Positions 25,234 to 34,353 of a stretch of 64,000 nt of DNA are shown here, in pieces. How positions within the stretch are numbered: position 1 is the first letter of the stretch; each line of letters starts with the position of its first letter. The notes below the pieces were generated by a model, which worked only from the letters and a program-made list of their open reading frames with translations, did not search any database and was not told the origin of the DNA. The position numbers and the translations under genes were made by a program. The DNA lies in the NCBI RefSeq assembly GCF_019056515.1, contig NZ_CP064873.1, positions 2,728,001 to 2,792,000 of the forward strand, written 5' to 3'. This DNA is from Microbacterium paraoxydans (GTDB taxonomy: Bacteria > Actinomycetota > Actinomycetes > Actinomycetales > Microbacteriaceae).

Positions 25234-25886
25234 TGGTGCGGGGTGCCGACGGGCTTCGACTCCGCTGACCCCCGCTGGCGGAGGTAGATCGCGAACGCGA
25301 CCATCGTCCCCACCGCGAGGAACTCGGACTGCCAGTTCTGCAGGGTGCGGTCCCAGAAGTCGGAGCTGGTCACGTAGTCGCCCCAGGTGATCGCGGCGAG
25401 GCCGTGCATCGCGTTCTCCTCGTTCATGACCACTGTCCCGGCGAGCGACTGCGCGAGCCAGGACAGCACGAAAACCGCCCCCATCACGAGCAGCAGCGAG
25501 TTGCCGAACACCGCCGCTCGCCACCCGCCCGCCCGGGCCCACCGCGGAGAGTCCGGGCGGGCGTGCGCGCCGACGAGCTGATCGGCATCGCTGCCCGGCC
25601 CCTCGTCGCCGGGCTTCTTCGACTCCGGGGAGCCCTTCTGCACGAACCAGATCGTCGCGGCGATGAAGAGGAAGAACTGCAGGAACTCCGACTGCCAGTT
25701 CTCGGCGACGTCGACCGCGAAGTCGGACGACCAGAGGAAGTCTCCGAAGCCGATCGTCGGCTGCCCGTGGTCGAGGAGCTCGTCGTTGTTCCGGAGGTAG
25801 CCGGCGACGGCCTGTCCGGCCAGAGCCAGCACGAAGAGGGCGAGGAAGAAGAGGCTGAGGGCGTGGTCCTTGATCCGCGAGCGCAT
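25209..25886 (-). CDS. DUF6766 membrane protein
   Basis: A 225-residue membrane protein that matches DUF6766. It is an internal duplication: both halves have a helix ending in LAG/SLAG, then a GDFLWSSDFAVDVAENWQSEFLQ-type block (second copy GDYVTSSDFWDRTLQNWQSEFLA) and a final helix followed by QKGSPESK / QRGSAESK. Four membrane helices are predicted. No function is known for the family, which tends to lie among stress genes. The stop of a 37-residue membrane protein gene lies one base before its ATG, so the two form an operon. Confidence 0.8.
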   Translation of the reverse strand: MRSRIKDHALSLFFLALFVLALAGQAVAGYLRNNDELLDHGQPTIGFGDFLWSSDFAVDVAENWQSEFLQFFLFIAATIWFVQKGSPESKKPGDEGPGSDADQLVGAHARPDSPRWARAGGWRAAVFGNSLLLVMGAVFVLSWLAQSLAGTVVMNEENAMHGLAAITWGDYVTSSDFWDRTLQNWQSEFLAVGTMVAFAIYLRQRGSAESKPVGTPHHQSALESD

Positions 25887-25887
25887 G

Positions 25888-26001
25888 TCATCGCCCTCCC
25901 AGCGGCAGGCCGATCATCACGGCGAGCCCGACGCCGATGATCCCCGCCCAGATCCAGAAGACCGCCCGCATCCCTGCGGTGTCCCGCGCATCCTCCGCCA
26001 T
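25888..26001 (-). CDS. 37-residue single-helix membrane protein
   Basis: This very short gene encodes a protein with a charged N-terminus (AEDARDTAG), one membrane helix (VFWIWAGIIGVGLAVMIGLPL) and a GGR end. AAGGAGG lies six bases before the ATG, an excellent Shine-Dalgarno sequence. The TGA is one base before the DUF6766 start, so the pair is coupled. A GTCAAGCCCCTG motif lies 60 bp upstream. Its size makes automatic callers likely to miss it. Possibly a small partner of DUF6766. Confidence 0.75.
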   Translation of the reverse strand: MAEDARDTAGMRAVFWIWAGIIGVGLAVMIGLPLGGR

Positions 26002-26060
26002 GTCCGCCTCCTTCGTCGGTGTGACGTTCCTCGACGATGGCGGGCCGGGCGACGGCCCTC

Positions 26061-26096
26061 CAGGGGCTTGACGCGGGCGTCGTTGTCAATCCCCTG
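26061..26096. promoter_or_regulatory. Back-to-back GTCAA motifs in a divergent promoter
   Basis: GTCAAGCCCCTG reads left (26072 to 26061) towards the 37-aa gene, and GTCAATCCCCTG reads right (26085-26096) towards cinA, each about 60 bp from its start codon. CCGTAGCGTAGG lies about 21 bases downstream of the rightward copy as a possible -10. Confidence 0.55.
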
Positions 26097-26152
26097 CGAC
26101 AGGGCGCCACGGGGTCCGTAGCGTAGGGGGAACCGACGAGAGGAGCGCCCCG

Positions 26153-26662
26153 ATGACCGCACCGAACGAGACCCCCGACCTCGAGCACCTCGGCGAGCTC
26201 GCCCGCAGCCGAGGTCTGCGCGTGAGCGTGGCGGAGTCGCTCACCTCCGGACGCCTCGCGAACACGATCGGTGCGGGCGAAGGGGCGTCGGGGTGGTTCG
26301 CCGGCGGCATCGTCGCGTACTTCACGGAGGTCAAGGAGAGGGTGCTGGGGCTGACCCCGGGGACCGACCCGACGTCCGCCGCCTGCGCCGAGCAGCTCGC
26401 CCGGGGCGCACGGGAGCTCTTCGACGCCGACATCTGCGTCTCGACGACCGGGGTGGGCGGGCCCGGTCCGGAGGGCGGTCATCCCGCCGGCACGGTGTAC
26501 CTCGGCTGGGCCACCAACGACGACGCCGGGCACCGGAGGCTGGCCCTGACCGGCGACCCGGACGAGATCCTGTCGGCGAGCGTCGACGCCGCGGTGCGCC
26601 TGCTCGCTTTCCACGCCGAGGGACTCCATCCCGCAGGGCCTCGGCGCACCGGTTCCGACTGA
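26153..26662 (+). CDS. CinA/PncC family nicotinamide-nucleotide amidase
   Basis: A 169-residue stand-alone CinA C-terminal domain, the PncC amidase that converts NMN to nicotinate mononucleotide. The conserved blocks are VSVAESLTSGRLANTIGAGEGASGWFAGGIVAYFTEVKERVLG with the catalytic Ser in AESLT, and STTGVGGPGPEGGHPAGTVYLGW. Length is right for the stand-alone form. The ATG at 26153 follows GAGAGGAGC. A stress-type GTCAATCCCCTG motif lies 57 bp upstream, so its expression may follow the nearby stress genes. Confidence 0.88.
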   Translation: MTAPNETPDLEHLGELARSRGLRVSVAESLTSGRLANTIGAGEGASGWFAGGIVAYFTEVKERVLGLTPGTDPTSAACAEQLARGARELFDADICVSTTGVGGPGPEGGHPAGTVYLGWATNDDAGHRRLALTGDPDEILSASVDAAVRLLAFHAEGLHPAGPRRTGSD

Positions 26663-26666
26663 GGGC

Positions 26667-27755
26667 TCAGCGGCCCGGCACCAGACCCACCCGCAGCGGG
26701 GCGCCCGGCACCGCAGCCTCCGTGAGAGCGGCGTCGATGTCGAGCAGCGGTCGCACGGCGCCCACGGCCTCGGCGAACGGATAGGCGCGCCCGCGCCCCG
26801 CGAGGAACGACACCGCTGCTGCGAGGTCGTCAGCGCTGTAATTGTGCACGCCGGTCACCGTGACGAGACGGCGGACGAGATCCTCCGCCTCCAGCGGGAC
26901 GGGCGCCGCCGGGAACACGCTCCCGACCAGGACGACCGTGCCGCCGACGGCGACGCCGGCGAGCGCCTCCCCGACGGCGTGCCCGGAGGCTTCGATGACC
27001 ACGTCCGGGTCACGGTCGAGCGCGGTGGCTCCGAAGCGGGCGGCGAAGCCACGGCGATCGTCGTCTGGATCGCGCACCTCGACCACGGCCCCGTGCTCGG
27101 CCGCGATCGCCGCGGCGCTGATCCCCACCAGTCCTGCACCGTGGATGCGCACCGCGGCACCGTCGAGATCGATGTCGCGCGCCGCTCGCGCCACGGCCGC
27201 CCATGCCGTCGCCGTCGCGCAGCCGGCCGGAGCCAGCACCGCGGCCGGCAGCGCCTCCGGTACGCGCGCGATCGCGGTGCCGGCCCGCAGCTGCACATGA
27301 CTGGCGAAGGCTCCGGTCAGGTCGCCGTGCGCCCCGACGCGGTCATGGCCGTACTTGCCGAGGTCCCGGCACTTCTGCGTGAGGCCGCGCCGGCAGCGAT
27401 CGCAGGTGCCGCACGACACCGTGACAGACCACACCACGCGGTCGCCGATCCGCAGCGGGGTCCCGTCCACCGCCTCCGCACCGTCGTCGCCCAGCGCGAT
27501 GACCCGACCGACGCTCTCGTGCCCGAGGACGAGGGGCGCGGGCGCGGACCGGCGGCCCTGCACGGTGTGCACGTCCGATCCGCAGATCGTCGACATCTCC
27601 ACGGCGACGAGCACGTCCCGATCACCGAGCGCGACCCCGGGGACGGCGATGGTCTCGTGCGGGTGGCCTTCGCCGATCCAGACCATCGCGGTGGCTGCGG
27701 GGCGCAGCGCGACGTCCCTCCGGTGGCCGGGTGGGCGGATCAGCACCGTTCCCAT
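26667..27755 (-). CDS. Zn-dependent alcohol dehydrogenase of phosphonate clusters (HpnZ type)
   Basis: A 362-residue medium-chain zinc dehydrogenase. The catalytic zinc site is seen in TICGSDVHTVQG and GHESVG, the structural zinc cysteines in CGTCDRCRRGLTQKC, and the Rossmann motif in RIHGAGLVGISAAAIA. Its position and sequence fit TIGR03366, a group proposed for phosphonate catabolism and often named HpnZ. It is the last gene of the phn operon, nine bases after the HAD stop. It would oxidise a hydroxylated phosphonate or the released alcohol/aldehyde; the exact reaction is not settled. An in-frame ATG at residue 24 is a possible alternative start. Confidence 0.82.
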   Translation of the reverse strand: MGTVLIRPPGHRRDVALRPAATAMVWIGEGHPHETIAVPGVALGDRDVLVAVEMSTICGSDVHTVQGRRSAPAPLVLGHESVGRVIALGDDGAEAVDGTPLRIGDRVVWSVTVSCGTCDRCRRGLTQKCRDLGKYGHDRVGAHGDLTGAFASHVQLRAGTAIARVPEALPAAVLAPAGCATATAWAAVARAARDIDLDGAAVRIHGAGLVGISAAAIAAEHGAVVEVRDPDDDRRGFAARFGATALDRDPDVVIEASGHAVGEALAGVAVGGTVVLVGSVFPAAPVPLEAEDLVRRLVTVTGVHNYSADDLAAAVSFLAGRGRAYPFAEAVGAVRPLLDIDAALTEAAVPGAPLRVGLVPGR

Positions 27756-27764
27756 GACACGACC

Positions 27765-28472
27765 TCAGACGGAGGCGACGGCAGGAAGGAGCTCGCGCTG
27801 CGCCAGCGCTGTCCGCAGCGCCGTGACGTCGGACAGCACGGCATCAGCCCCCGCTCCGCTCAGCGCCGCGCGATCGTGCGCCCCGGTGAGGACCCCCGCG
27901 ACGAAGCCCGCCCCCGCACGACGGCCGGACTCGACGTCGCTCACGGTGTCGCCGGCGACGGCCACAGCCTGCACCGCTGACGCGCCCGTCCGCAGAAGGG
28001 CGGTGAGGACGAGGTCGGGCGCGGGGCGTCCGCGGCCGGCATCGACCGGAGACAGGGCGAGGTCGACGAGTCCTCCCCACCCGAGCCCGTCGATGAGCGC
28101 CTGTCGCGTGACCGGAGCGAATCCGGTGGTGAGGACGACGGTCAGCCCCGCGTCCTTCAGCCCCTGGATCGCGTCCGCCGCTCCAGGGATCTCCGCGACG
28201 CCGCTCTCGGCGACGATCTCGGCGTATGCGGTCTCGAACGCCGCCGTGGCCTTCCGCGCCGCGCTCGCATCGCCGCCGGCGAGATGGAGGAAGACATCGA
28301 ACTTGGACTGCCCCATCGTCTCCCGGACGTAGTCGAGGGCATCCTCCCACGGCAGCCGCGCGGCGACGCCGGTGCGCTCGGCGGCGCGCTGGAACGCCTG
28401 CTCCACCACGCCGTCGTCCAGGACGGTGGTGCCGGCCATGTCGAGGACGACGAGTTCGATCGGAGTGGTCAT
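27765..28472 (-). CDS. Phosphonatase-like HAD hydrolase (TIGR03351 type)
   Basis: A 235-residue HAD enzyme. The nucleophile motif is VVLDMAGTTVLDDG, where the usual DxD becomes DMAGTT, the hallmark of phosphonoacetaldehyde-hydrolase relatives. Motif II T is in VVLTTGF and motif III/IV in VAVAGDTVSDVESGRRAGAG. Unlike true PhnX I see no cap-domain lysine in the expected place for a Schiff base, so it fits the TIGR03351 phosphonatase-like group. The likely role is C-P or phosphate-ester cleavage on the product of the FAD enzyme. The ATG at 28472 overlaps that enzyme's stop (ATGA). Confidence 0.85.
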   Translation of the reverse strand: MTTPIELVVLDMAGTTVLDDGVVEQAFQRAAERTGVAARLPWEDALDYVRETMGQSKFDVFLHLAGGDASAARKATAAFETAYAEIVAESGVAEIPGAADAIQGLKDAGLTVVLTTGFAPVTRQALIDGLGWGGLVDLALSPVDAGRGRPAPDLVLTALLRTGASAVQAVAVAGDTVSDVESGRRAGAGFVAGVLTGAHDRAALSGAGADAVLSDVTALRTALAQRELLPAVASV

Positions 28473-29608
28473 GGTGTTCCTTCCAGAGCAGGGGTGCCGC
28501 CGAGGGCGGCGGTGAGGTTCAGGTCGGCGAGCCCGAGGCCGCAGGTCATGCCGATGCCGGTGGTCGCGGCGAGCACGAGGGCGCCGTCGTCTCCGCGGTC
28601 GACGAGGAACTCGCCGGGGGCTTTCGCGTACACGCCCTGCCACCGCTCGATGACCCGCGGCGCCGCCCCGTCGAACAGGGCCTCGGCCTCGTCGAGGAAC
28701 GCGGTGAACGCGGCCTCCGGCTGGAACGGCGACGGGGCGGCGTCGGTGGCGTGGGAGTCTCCGAGGATGAGCGTGCCGTCCGGCAGCTGCGTGTACATCT
28801 GATTGAGATCGAGGGCCGCGAGGTCGGGGCGCTCGGCGTGCAGGCGCTCACGGAGGACCCGGGCCTGCAGTCCTTCGGCGAACCTCCCGTATCGGATGAG
28901 GGACCAGCCGGTCAGTAGGGGCGCGGTCAACGGTCGCGGGAAGGAGACGGCCGCCCGCATCATGTCCAGCGCACACCGCACGACCCCGTGCCGTTCCGCG
29001 ACCTCGGGCAGGAGCTGGTCGATGTCGTGGTTGACGGCCACGACCACCGCCCCGGTGTCGATCGCCCCGCGCGTGGTCTCCACCCGGCCGGGGCCGAGGG
29101 CCGTCACCGCGGTGCGGAAACGGAAATCGACGCCCTGTGCCGTCAGGTGGCGCACGATCGCGGTCGCCGCCGTGCGCGGATCCGTCTGCAGATCGGCCTC
29201 GATGAGGGCACCGCCGACGAGCCCGTCCCGGCGCAGCGGCGCACGGCGCAGGAGCTCGGCGGCCTCCAGCATCCGGATGCCGCCGTCCCGCGCCGCCGCG
29301 GAGAGCACGGCGAGCTCGTCCTCGTGGCGGGCGGCCACGAGCGTTCCCGACTCGCGGAGCCAGAACCCCGCGTCGCGGGCGAGCTGCAGCCAGAGCTCAC
29401 GGGACGCATCCGCGTATCGCCGTGCCTCTCCGCCCTGCGCGCCGATGCAGAGGTGGCCGAAGTTGCGGATCGTGGCGCCGGTCGGGGCGGCGCTGCGCTC
29501 GACGACGACGACCCGGAGCCCGCGGCGCACGGCGGCGAAGGCGGCGCCGAGACCGACGATCCCGGCCCCCACCACGACGAGGTCCGGATTCTGCTTCGCC
29601 CCGGTCAT
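28469..29608 (-). CDS. FAD-dependent oxidoreductase of phosphonate clusters (TIGR03364, HpnW type)
   Basis: A 379-residue DAO-type flavoenzyme. The FAD-binding motif is DLVVVGAGIVGLGAAFAAVRRGLRVVVVE, followed by RNFGHLCIGAQGGEARRYA. The C-terminal GIGMTCGLGLADLNL contacts FAD. This matches TIGR03364, proposed to oxidatively deaminate an aminophosphonate close to 2-aminoethylphosphonate, for example its hydroxylated or N-methylated form. It lies between the phosphonate permease and the phosphonatase-like HAD with ATGA overlaps on both sides. The substrate is inferred from context only. Confidence 0.85.
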   Translation of the reverse strand: MTGAKQNPDLVVVGAGIVGLGAAFAAVRRGLRVVVVERSAAPTGATIRNFGHLCIGAQGGEARRYADASRELWLQLARDAGFWLRESGTLVAARHEDELAVLSAAARDGGIRMLEAAELLRRAPLRRDGLVGGALIEADLQTDPRTAATAIVRHLTAQGVDFRFRTAVTALGPGRVETTRGAIDTGAVVVAVNHDIDQLLPEVAERHGVVRCALDMMRAAVSFPRPLTAPLLTGWSLIRYGRFAEGLQARVLRERLHAERPDLAALDLNQMYTQLPDGTLILGDSHATDAAPSPFQPEAAFTAFLDEAEALFDGAAPRVIERWQGVYAKAPGEFLVDRGDDGALVLAATTGIGMTCGLGLADLNLTAALGGTPALEGTP

Positions 29609-31445
29609 CGGAACACCTTCCTCATCCACATCCCGAGCCCCTCGACGGCGAGCACGGTGACGAGGATCATCAGCACGATCGCGGTGACGGTCTCGTAGCG
29701 CGATCCCTGGCTGGCGTTCAGCAGGTAGTAGCCGACCCCGCCGCCGCCGACGATGCCGAGGATCGTGGCCGCGCGGATGTTGGTGTCGAGCATGTAGAAG
29801 CTGTGCCCGATGAGGGCTCGGGTGCCCTGGGTCAGCGTGGCCGACGTGTACGTCTGCATCCGTGTGGCGCCCACCGCCCGCAGCGCGCGCTCGGGCCCGC
29901 GGTCGACCTCCTCGAAGGAGTCGGCGATGAGCTTGCCGAGCAGACCGATGCCGCCGATCGCGAGCGCGATGACGCCGGCCTGCGCGCCGAGACCCGTGAT
30001 GACGACGAGGACGATGGCGAGGATCAGCTCGGGGATGCCGCGGATGCCGACGAGCAGCAGACGGGCGATGCCGCGCCCTGCCGCGTGCGGGGCGACGTTG
30101 CGCGCGGCGAACGAACCGAGCAGCAGCGAGGGCAGGAGCGTGAGGACGGTGGCGGCGAGCGCGATGGCGACGGTCTCCCGCATGGCCTCCAGCATCGCGA
30201 CCGTGTCGTAGCTGCCGAACGACGGCGGCCAGAACCGGGCGGCGACGTCGGGCAGCTTCGCCCAGAAGGTGAACAGGTCCGACCAGGTGATCTGGCTCAC
30301 GACGACGCTGCCGATCACGACGAGGAGCGCGACGGCACCGGCCGCGGTGTGGCGCACGCGTTGCGCGGTCCACGGACGACGCACCGCGGTCTCCGGGCTC
30401 GCCGCCCACGCCGGGCGGCCCTCGGCGGGCGCCTGCGACCGCCGACGCAGGCGCGGGTGCACGATCCGGTCCATCCAGGAACGGGTCTGCTTCTGCTCAC
30501 CGAGCATCGCGCCCCGCACCGTGCTCGAGATGATCTCCATCACGATGCACAGCACGAAGATCACGAGCGCGATCCCGAGACCCTTGCCGTAGTTCAGCGC
30601 CTTGAACGCGTAGGACATCTCAAGACCGAGGCCGGCGACGCCCACGTAGCCGAGCACGACGCTCCCGCGCAGGTTGATGTCGTTGCGGTGCAGCACCGTC
30701 GCCACCCAGCTCGGCAGCACCTGCGGGAGGATGCCCGCCGTGAACTCCTGGAGCTTCGAGCCGCCGGCGGCGCGGATCGCGAGACGCGGCCCCTCGTCGA
30801 TCTGCTCGATGGCATCCGCGAACATCTTGGAGATCATGCCGATCGAGTGGATGCCGATCGCGAGGATGCCGGGCAGCGTGCCGAGCGAGAACATCAGCAC
30901 GAAGGCCATGGCCAGCACGACGTCCGGCAGGGCACGGGTGAGGACGCCGAGGAAGCGGGCCGCCGCGCGCCAGCCGGCGCCCGGGGTGGTGTTCGCAGCG
31001 GCGAGGTAGGCGATCGGCACGGAGAGCACGGCCGCCAGCAGCGTGCCGACGAGCACGAGGCCGACGGTCAGGGCGATCAGCCAGGCGAGGTCGGCCGGCG
31101 CGGGGAAGGAGAGTCCGCCGACCCGGGCGAGGAAGTTCTCGGCGTTGCCCCAGCTCTGCACCATCGCGGGGATCGAGATGCCCACGTCCCGCACCGCGAC
31201 GATGCCGAGCACGACGAGGACGACGAGGGTGAGCCCCGCCGCGATGCGCTCCGCCGAGAGCGGCCGCTTCGGCGCCCGCTCCGCGACGCTCCCTCCGCCC
31301 TGGTTCGCTGAGCCCGTCGAAGCACCCTGGGTCGCTGAGCCGCTGCCCTGGGTCGCTGAGCCTGTCGAAGCGGCCTGGGTCGCTGAGCCGCCGCCCTGGG
31401 TCGCTGAGCCTGTCGAAGCGCCCCGTGTCGAGGCCCCCACCGTCG

Positions 31446-31449
<4 letters not shown>
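29605..31449 (-). CDS. phnE: Phosphonate ABC transporter permease, two PhnE domains fused
   Basis: A 614-residue permease with two BPD-type permease domains in one chain. Domain 1 (about 55-310) contains RALPDVVLAMAFVLMFSLGTLPGILAIGIHSIGMISKMFADAIEQID; domain 2 (about 350-610) contains GIRGIPELILAIVLVVITGLGAQAGVIALAIGGIGLLGKLIADSFEEVD, each with the EAA-type loop for PhnC. The 50-residue N-terminal tail (STGSATQGGGS repeats) is not transporter sequence; it is the translation of five copies of a dispersed DNA repeat. The ATG at 31449 overlaps the phnC stop (ATGA). It imports phosphonates with PhnC and PhnD. Confidence 0.9.
31299..31418. repeat. Five copies of a CCTGGGTCGCTGAGC repeat inside phnE
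   Basis: CCTGG(G/T)TCGCTGAGC starts at 31299, 31326, 31347, 31374 and 31395. Three copies continue as C(C/T)GTCGAAG (the long form) and two are short. It is the reverse complement of the repeat at 40246 and 45998. It is translated as the Ser/Thr/Gly/Gln-rich tail of PhnE. Confidence 0.85.
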
Positions 31450-32273
<824 letters not shown>

Positions 32274-32301
32274 GGCTTCTCCTGTCGTCAGGCGCGGGGC
32301 G

Positions 32302-33225
32302 TCAGCCCTGGCACTGCTCGGCTTCGGTCTCGGCGCAGATGTCGCGGATGAGGTCGTAGTACGCGTCGTCCACCGGCTTGGTGGCGAAGAACACGCTGCG
32401 GAACGCGTCCGAGTCCGCGCTGTCGATGCCCGCCGCGATGATGTCGTCGATGGTGACCTCGCCGAGGGCGTCGACGAGCTGTGTCGCCACGTCGTCCGGC
32501 AGCGACGACGAGTAGACGAGCGGAGCACCCGGGACCATGGTCTCGGCGATGACCTTCACCGTGTCCGACTTCTCGACCTCGGAGTCCTCGGCGAAGCCGG
32601 CCTCGCACTCGACGCCCTCGCCGACCTTCTGCACGCTGACATCGTGCTTGCCCGCGAACACGGGGGTGATGTCGGTCTTCGGGTCGACGCCCGCCTCGAT
32701 GAGGTTGTACGACGGGAAGAGGTAGCCGGAAGTGGACGAGGGGTCCACGAAGCACACCTTCTTGCCCGCGAAGTCCTCGAGGCTGGAGATGTCGCTGTCC
32801 GCCGGCACGATCGCCTGCGAGTAGTAGCCGGGCTCCTGGCCTTCCTCGGTGACGATGGAGGAGATCGGGGTGAGCTTCGCGCCGTTGTTCGTCGCGGTGA
32901 CGTAGGTGAACCCCGAGAACGAGGCGACGTCGACCTTGCCGGCGACGGCGGCCTCGATGAGCGCGGCGTAGTCGGTGGACTCGTGGTACTCGACGGCCTT
33001 GCCGGTGACCTCGGCGATGTAGTCCATGAGCGGCTGGTAGTTCGTCTCGGTGTCCACCGAGTCGGGGACGACGCCGAAGACGAGGGTGTTCTCGTCGACG
33101 GCGAATCCGCTGGCCGACTGAGCGTCGGCGGAGGCGTCGGTGGCGTCGGCCGATCCGGAACAGCCGGCGAGGCCGAGCGCGAGGATCGCAGCGCCGGCGA
33201 GGGCAGGGAGAGCGCGGAGCTTCAT
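32302..33225 (-). CDS. phnD: Phosphonate-binding lipoprotein
   Basis: A 307-residue solute-binding lipoprotein. The signal peptide is KLRALPALAGAAILALGLAGC, with a lipobox LAGC and Cys as lipid site. The mature part has the PhnD fold features LVFGVVPDSVDTETNYQPLMDYIAEVTGKAVEYHESTDYAALIEAAVAGKVDVASFSGFTYV and VDPSSTSGYLFPSYNL, the Ser/Thr-rich phosphonate pocket. It is first in the operon, and the promoter region holds a palindrome (33281-33302) and a GTTCACCC inverted repeat (33318-33344). An AAGGTCC sequence precedes the ATG. Confidence 0.93.
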   Translation of the reverse strand: MKLRALPALAGAAILALGLAGCSGSADATDASADAQSASGFAVDENTLVFGVVPDSVDTETNYQPLMDYIAEVTGKAVEYHESTDYAALIEAAVAGKVDVASFSGFTYVTATNNGAKLTPISSIVTEEGQEPGYYSQAIVPADSDISSLEDFAGKKVCFVDPSSTSGYLFPSYNLIEAGVDPKTDITPVFAGKHDVSVQKVGEGVECEAGFAEDSEVEKSDTVKVIAETMVPGAPLVYSSSLPDDVATQLVDALGEVTIDDIIAAGIDSADSDAFRSVFFATKPVDDAYYDLIRDICAETEAEQCQG

Positions 33226-33280
33226 GAGGACCTTTCAGGGTGGGAGGAGTGATCCAGGGACGACTCTCCCAGCCCCGCGG

Positions 33281-33344
33281 CCGAGATGTATACCTATCTC
33301 GGAAGAGTTCAGGCGGCGTTCACCCGGCATTCGCTTGGGTGAAC
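33281..33344. promoter_or_regulatory. Divergent phnD/gntR control region with two palindromes
   Basis: CCGAGAT-N8-ATCTCGG (33281-33302) has GTATAC at its centre, the form of a GntR/HutC operator, and may also hold the phnD -10. GTTCACCC-N11-GGGTGAAC (33318-33344) is a perfect 8-bp inverted repeat whose half equals the GTTCACC unit of the actinobacterial PHO box. Regulator by GntR and PhoP is inferred. Confidence 0.65.
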
Positions 33345-33395
33345 AGGCGCGCAACGCCGACTGTGCGACGGCGTCGAACGAAGTAATGTACCTAT

Positions 33396-34139
33396 GTGGC
33401 AGAAGCTGTGTACACCCAGATCGCCGACGAGCTCCGCGCGCGGATCGCCGACGGGACGCTCCGCCCCGGGGACGACGTGCCGACCGAAGCGGAGCTCGCG
33501 GACCGCTGGCGCACGTCTCGCGGTCCGATCCGCAACGCCCTGGCTGCCCTCCGCGCCGAAGGGCTGATCGAGACGGGCCGCGGCCGCCCCGCGCGCGTGG
33601 TGGCACGGAAGGCGAATCAGGCGGTGGACGTCTCGGTTCCCTTCACCCGCTGGGCGCGGGACCTCGGCGTCTCGCCGGGCGCGCAGACGCAGGAGCTCAG
33701 CCTGCGTCGCGCGGGAGACCTCGCCTCGGCCCTGGGCGTGGGACGCGACGACACGATCGTGAGCGTGGTCCGGCTGCGGCTTCTCGACGGTCGACCGACG
33801 ATGCTGGAGCGCCTCGCGTACACCGAGGACGTCGGGCGACGCCTGTTCGAGGTGGACCTCGACGAGGTGTCGATCACCGAGTACCTCGCCTCGGTCGGCC
33901 ATCCCATCGTCACCCTGCAGCACGTGATCGATGCCGTGGCCGCCGACGACCAGGACGCCGCGCTCCTGCGTGTGCCGCGCGGAACCCCGATCCTCCGCCT
34001 CACGCGGACGTCGCGGGACGCCGAGGGGCGCATCTTCGAAGCATCGGAAGACCGCTACCTCAGCGAGGTGGTGCGCTTCACGGTGGCGGCATCCGGGATC
34101 TCGACGGACGGACACTACATGAGAGCGGTGGGCGGCTGA
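33396..34139 (+). CDS. GntR/HutC family regulator (UTRA domain)
   Basis: A 247-residue regulator. The winged helix is VYTQIADELRARIADGTLRPGDDVPTEAELADRWRTSRGPIRNALAALRAEGLIETGRGRPARV, residues 5-68. The rest is a UTRA effector domain (DDTIVSVVRLRLLDGRPTMLERLAYTEDVGRRLF and YLSEVVRFTV). It is divergent from the phosphonate operon, so it probably senses a phosphonate or a breakdown product and controls phnD and its own gene via the palindrome at 33281-33302. The GTG at 33396 has no good Shine-Dalgarno sequence; TGTACCTATGTG around it partly repeats the operator, which fits autoregulation or a leaderless start. Confidence 0.88.
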   Translation: MAEAVYTQIADELRARIADGTLRPGDDVPTEAELADRWRTSRGPIRNALAALRAEGLIETGRGRPARVVARKANQAVDVSVPFTRWARDLGVSPGAQTQELSLRRAGDLASALGVGRDDTIVSVVRLRLLDGRPTMLERLAYTEDVGRRLFEVDLDEVSITEYLASVGHPIVTLQHVIDAVAADDQDAALLRVPRGTPILRLTRTSRDAEGRIFEASEDRYLSEVVRFTVAASGISTDGHYMRAVGG

Positions 34140-34155
34140 GCCCCGGAACAGATTC

Positions 34156-34208
34156 GCGACCGCGGGCGCGGGAGTTTAAGAAGCCAGAAAGATCGCGCCC
34201 GCGATCGC
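34156..34208 (+). terminator. Hairpin after gntR
   Basis: GCGACCGCGGGCGCG (34156-34170) pairs with 34194-34208 (14 of 15) over a 23-base A-rich loop. It lies 17 bases after the gntR stop. There is no T-tract; a terminator role is likely but unproven. Confidence 0.5.
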
Positions 34209-34283
34209 AGCGCTGGGGACGCTTTATCTGGGGAGCCTTCAGGATATGTCGGCGCCGCGAGGCCGCTGAAGTGCCGAATGTCG

Positions 34284-34314
34284 AGACACTCGTAGACTTT
34301 CGTCTACGGTCTCA
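34284..34314 (-). terminator. Tetraloop hairpin after the histidine kinase
   Basis: CGTAGAC-TTTC-GTCTACG (34292-34309) is perfect, and GAGAC/GTCTC (34284-34288, 34310-34314) extends it past a small bulge. On the minus strand the loop is GAAA, a stable GNRA tetraloop. It lies about 40 bases downstream of the kinase stop at 34354. Confidence 0.6.
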
Positions 34315-34353
34315 GACCCGGAATCACGGGCGTCGTCTCAGACTACGCGGGGC

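Noticed and set aside
31299..31418. The PhnE N-terminal tail as a real functional domain
   Set aside because: It is the translation of a dispersed DNA repeat in five copies; the permease fold starts after it.
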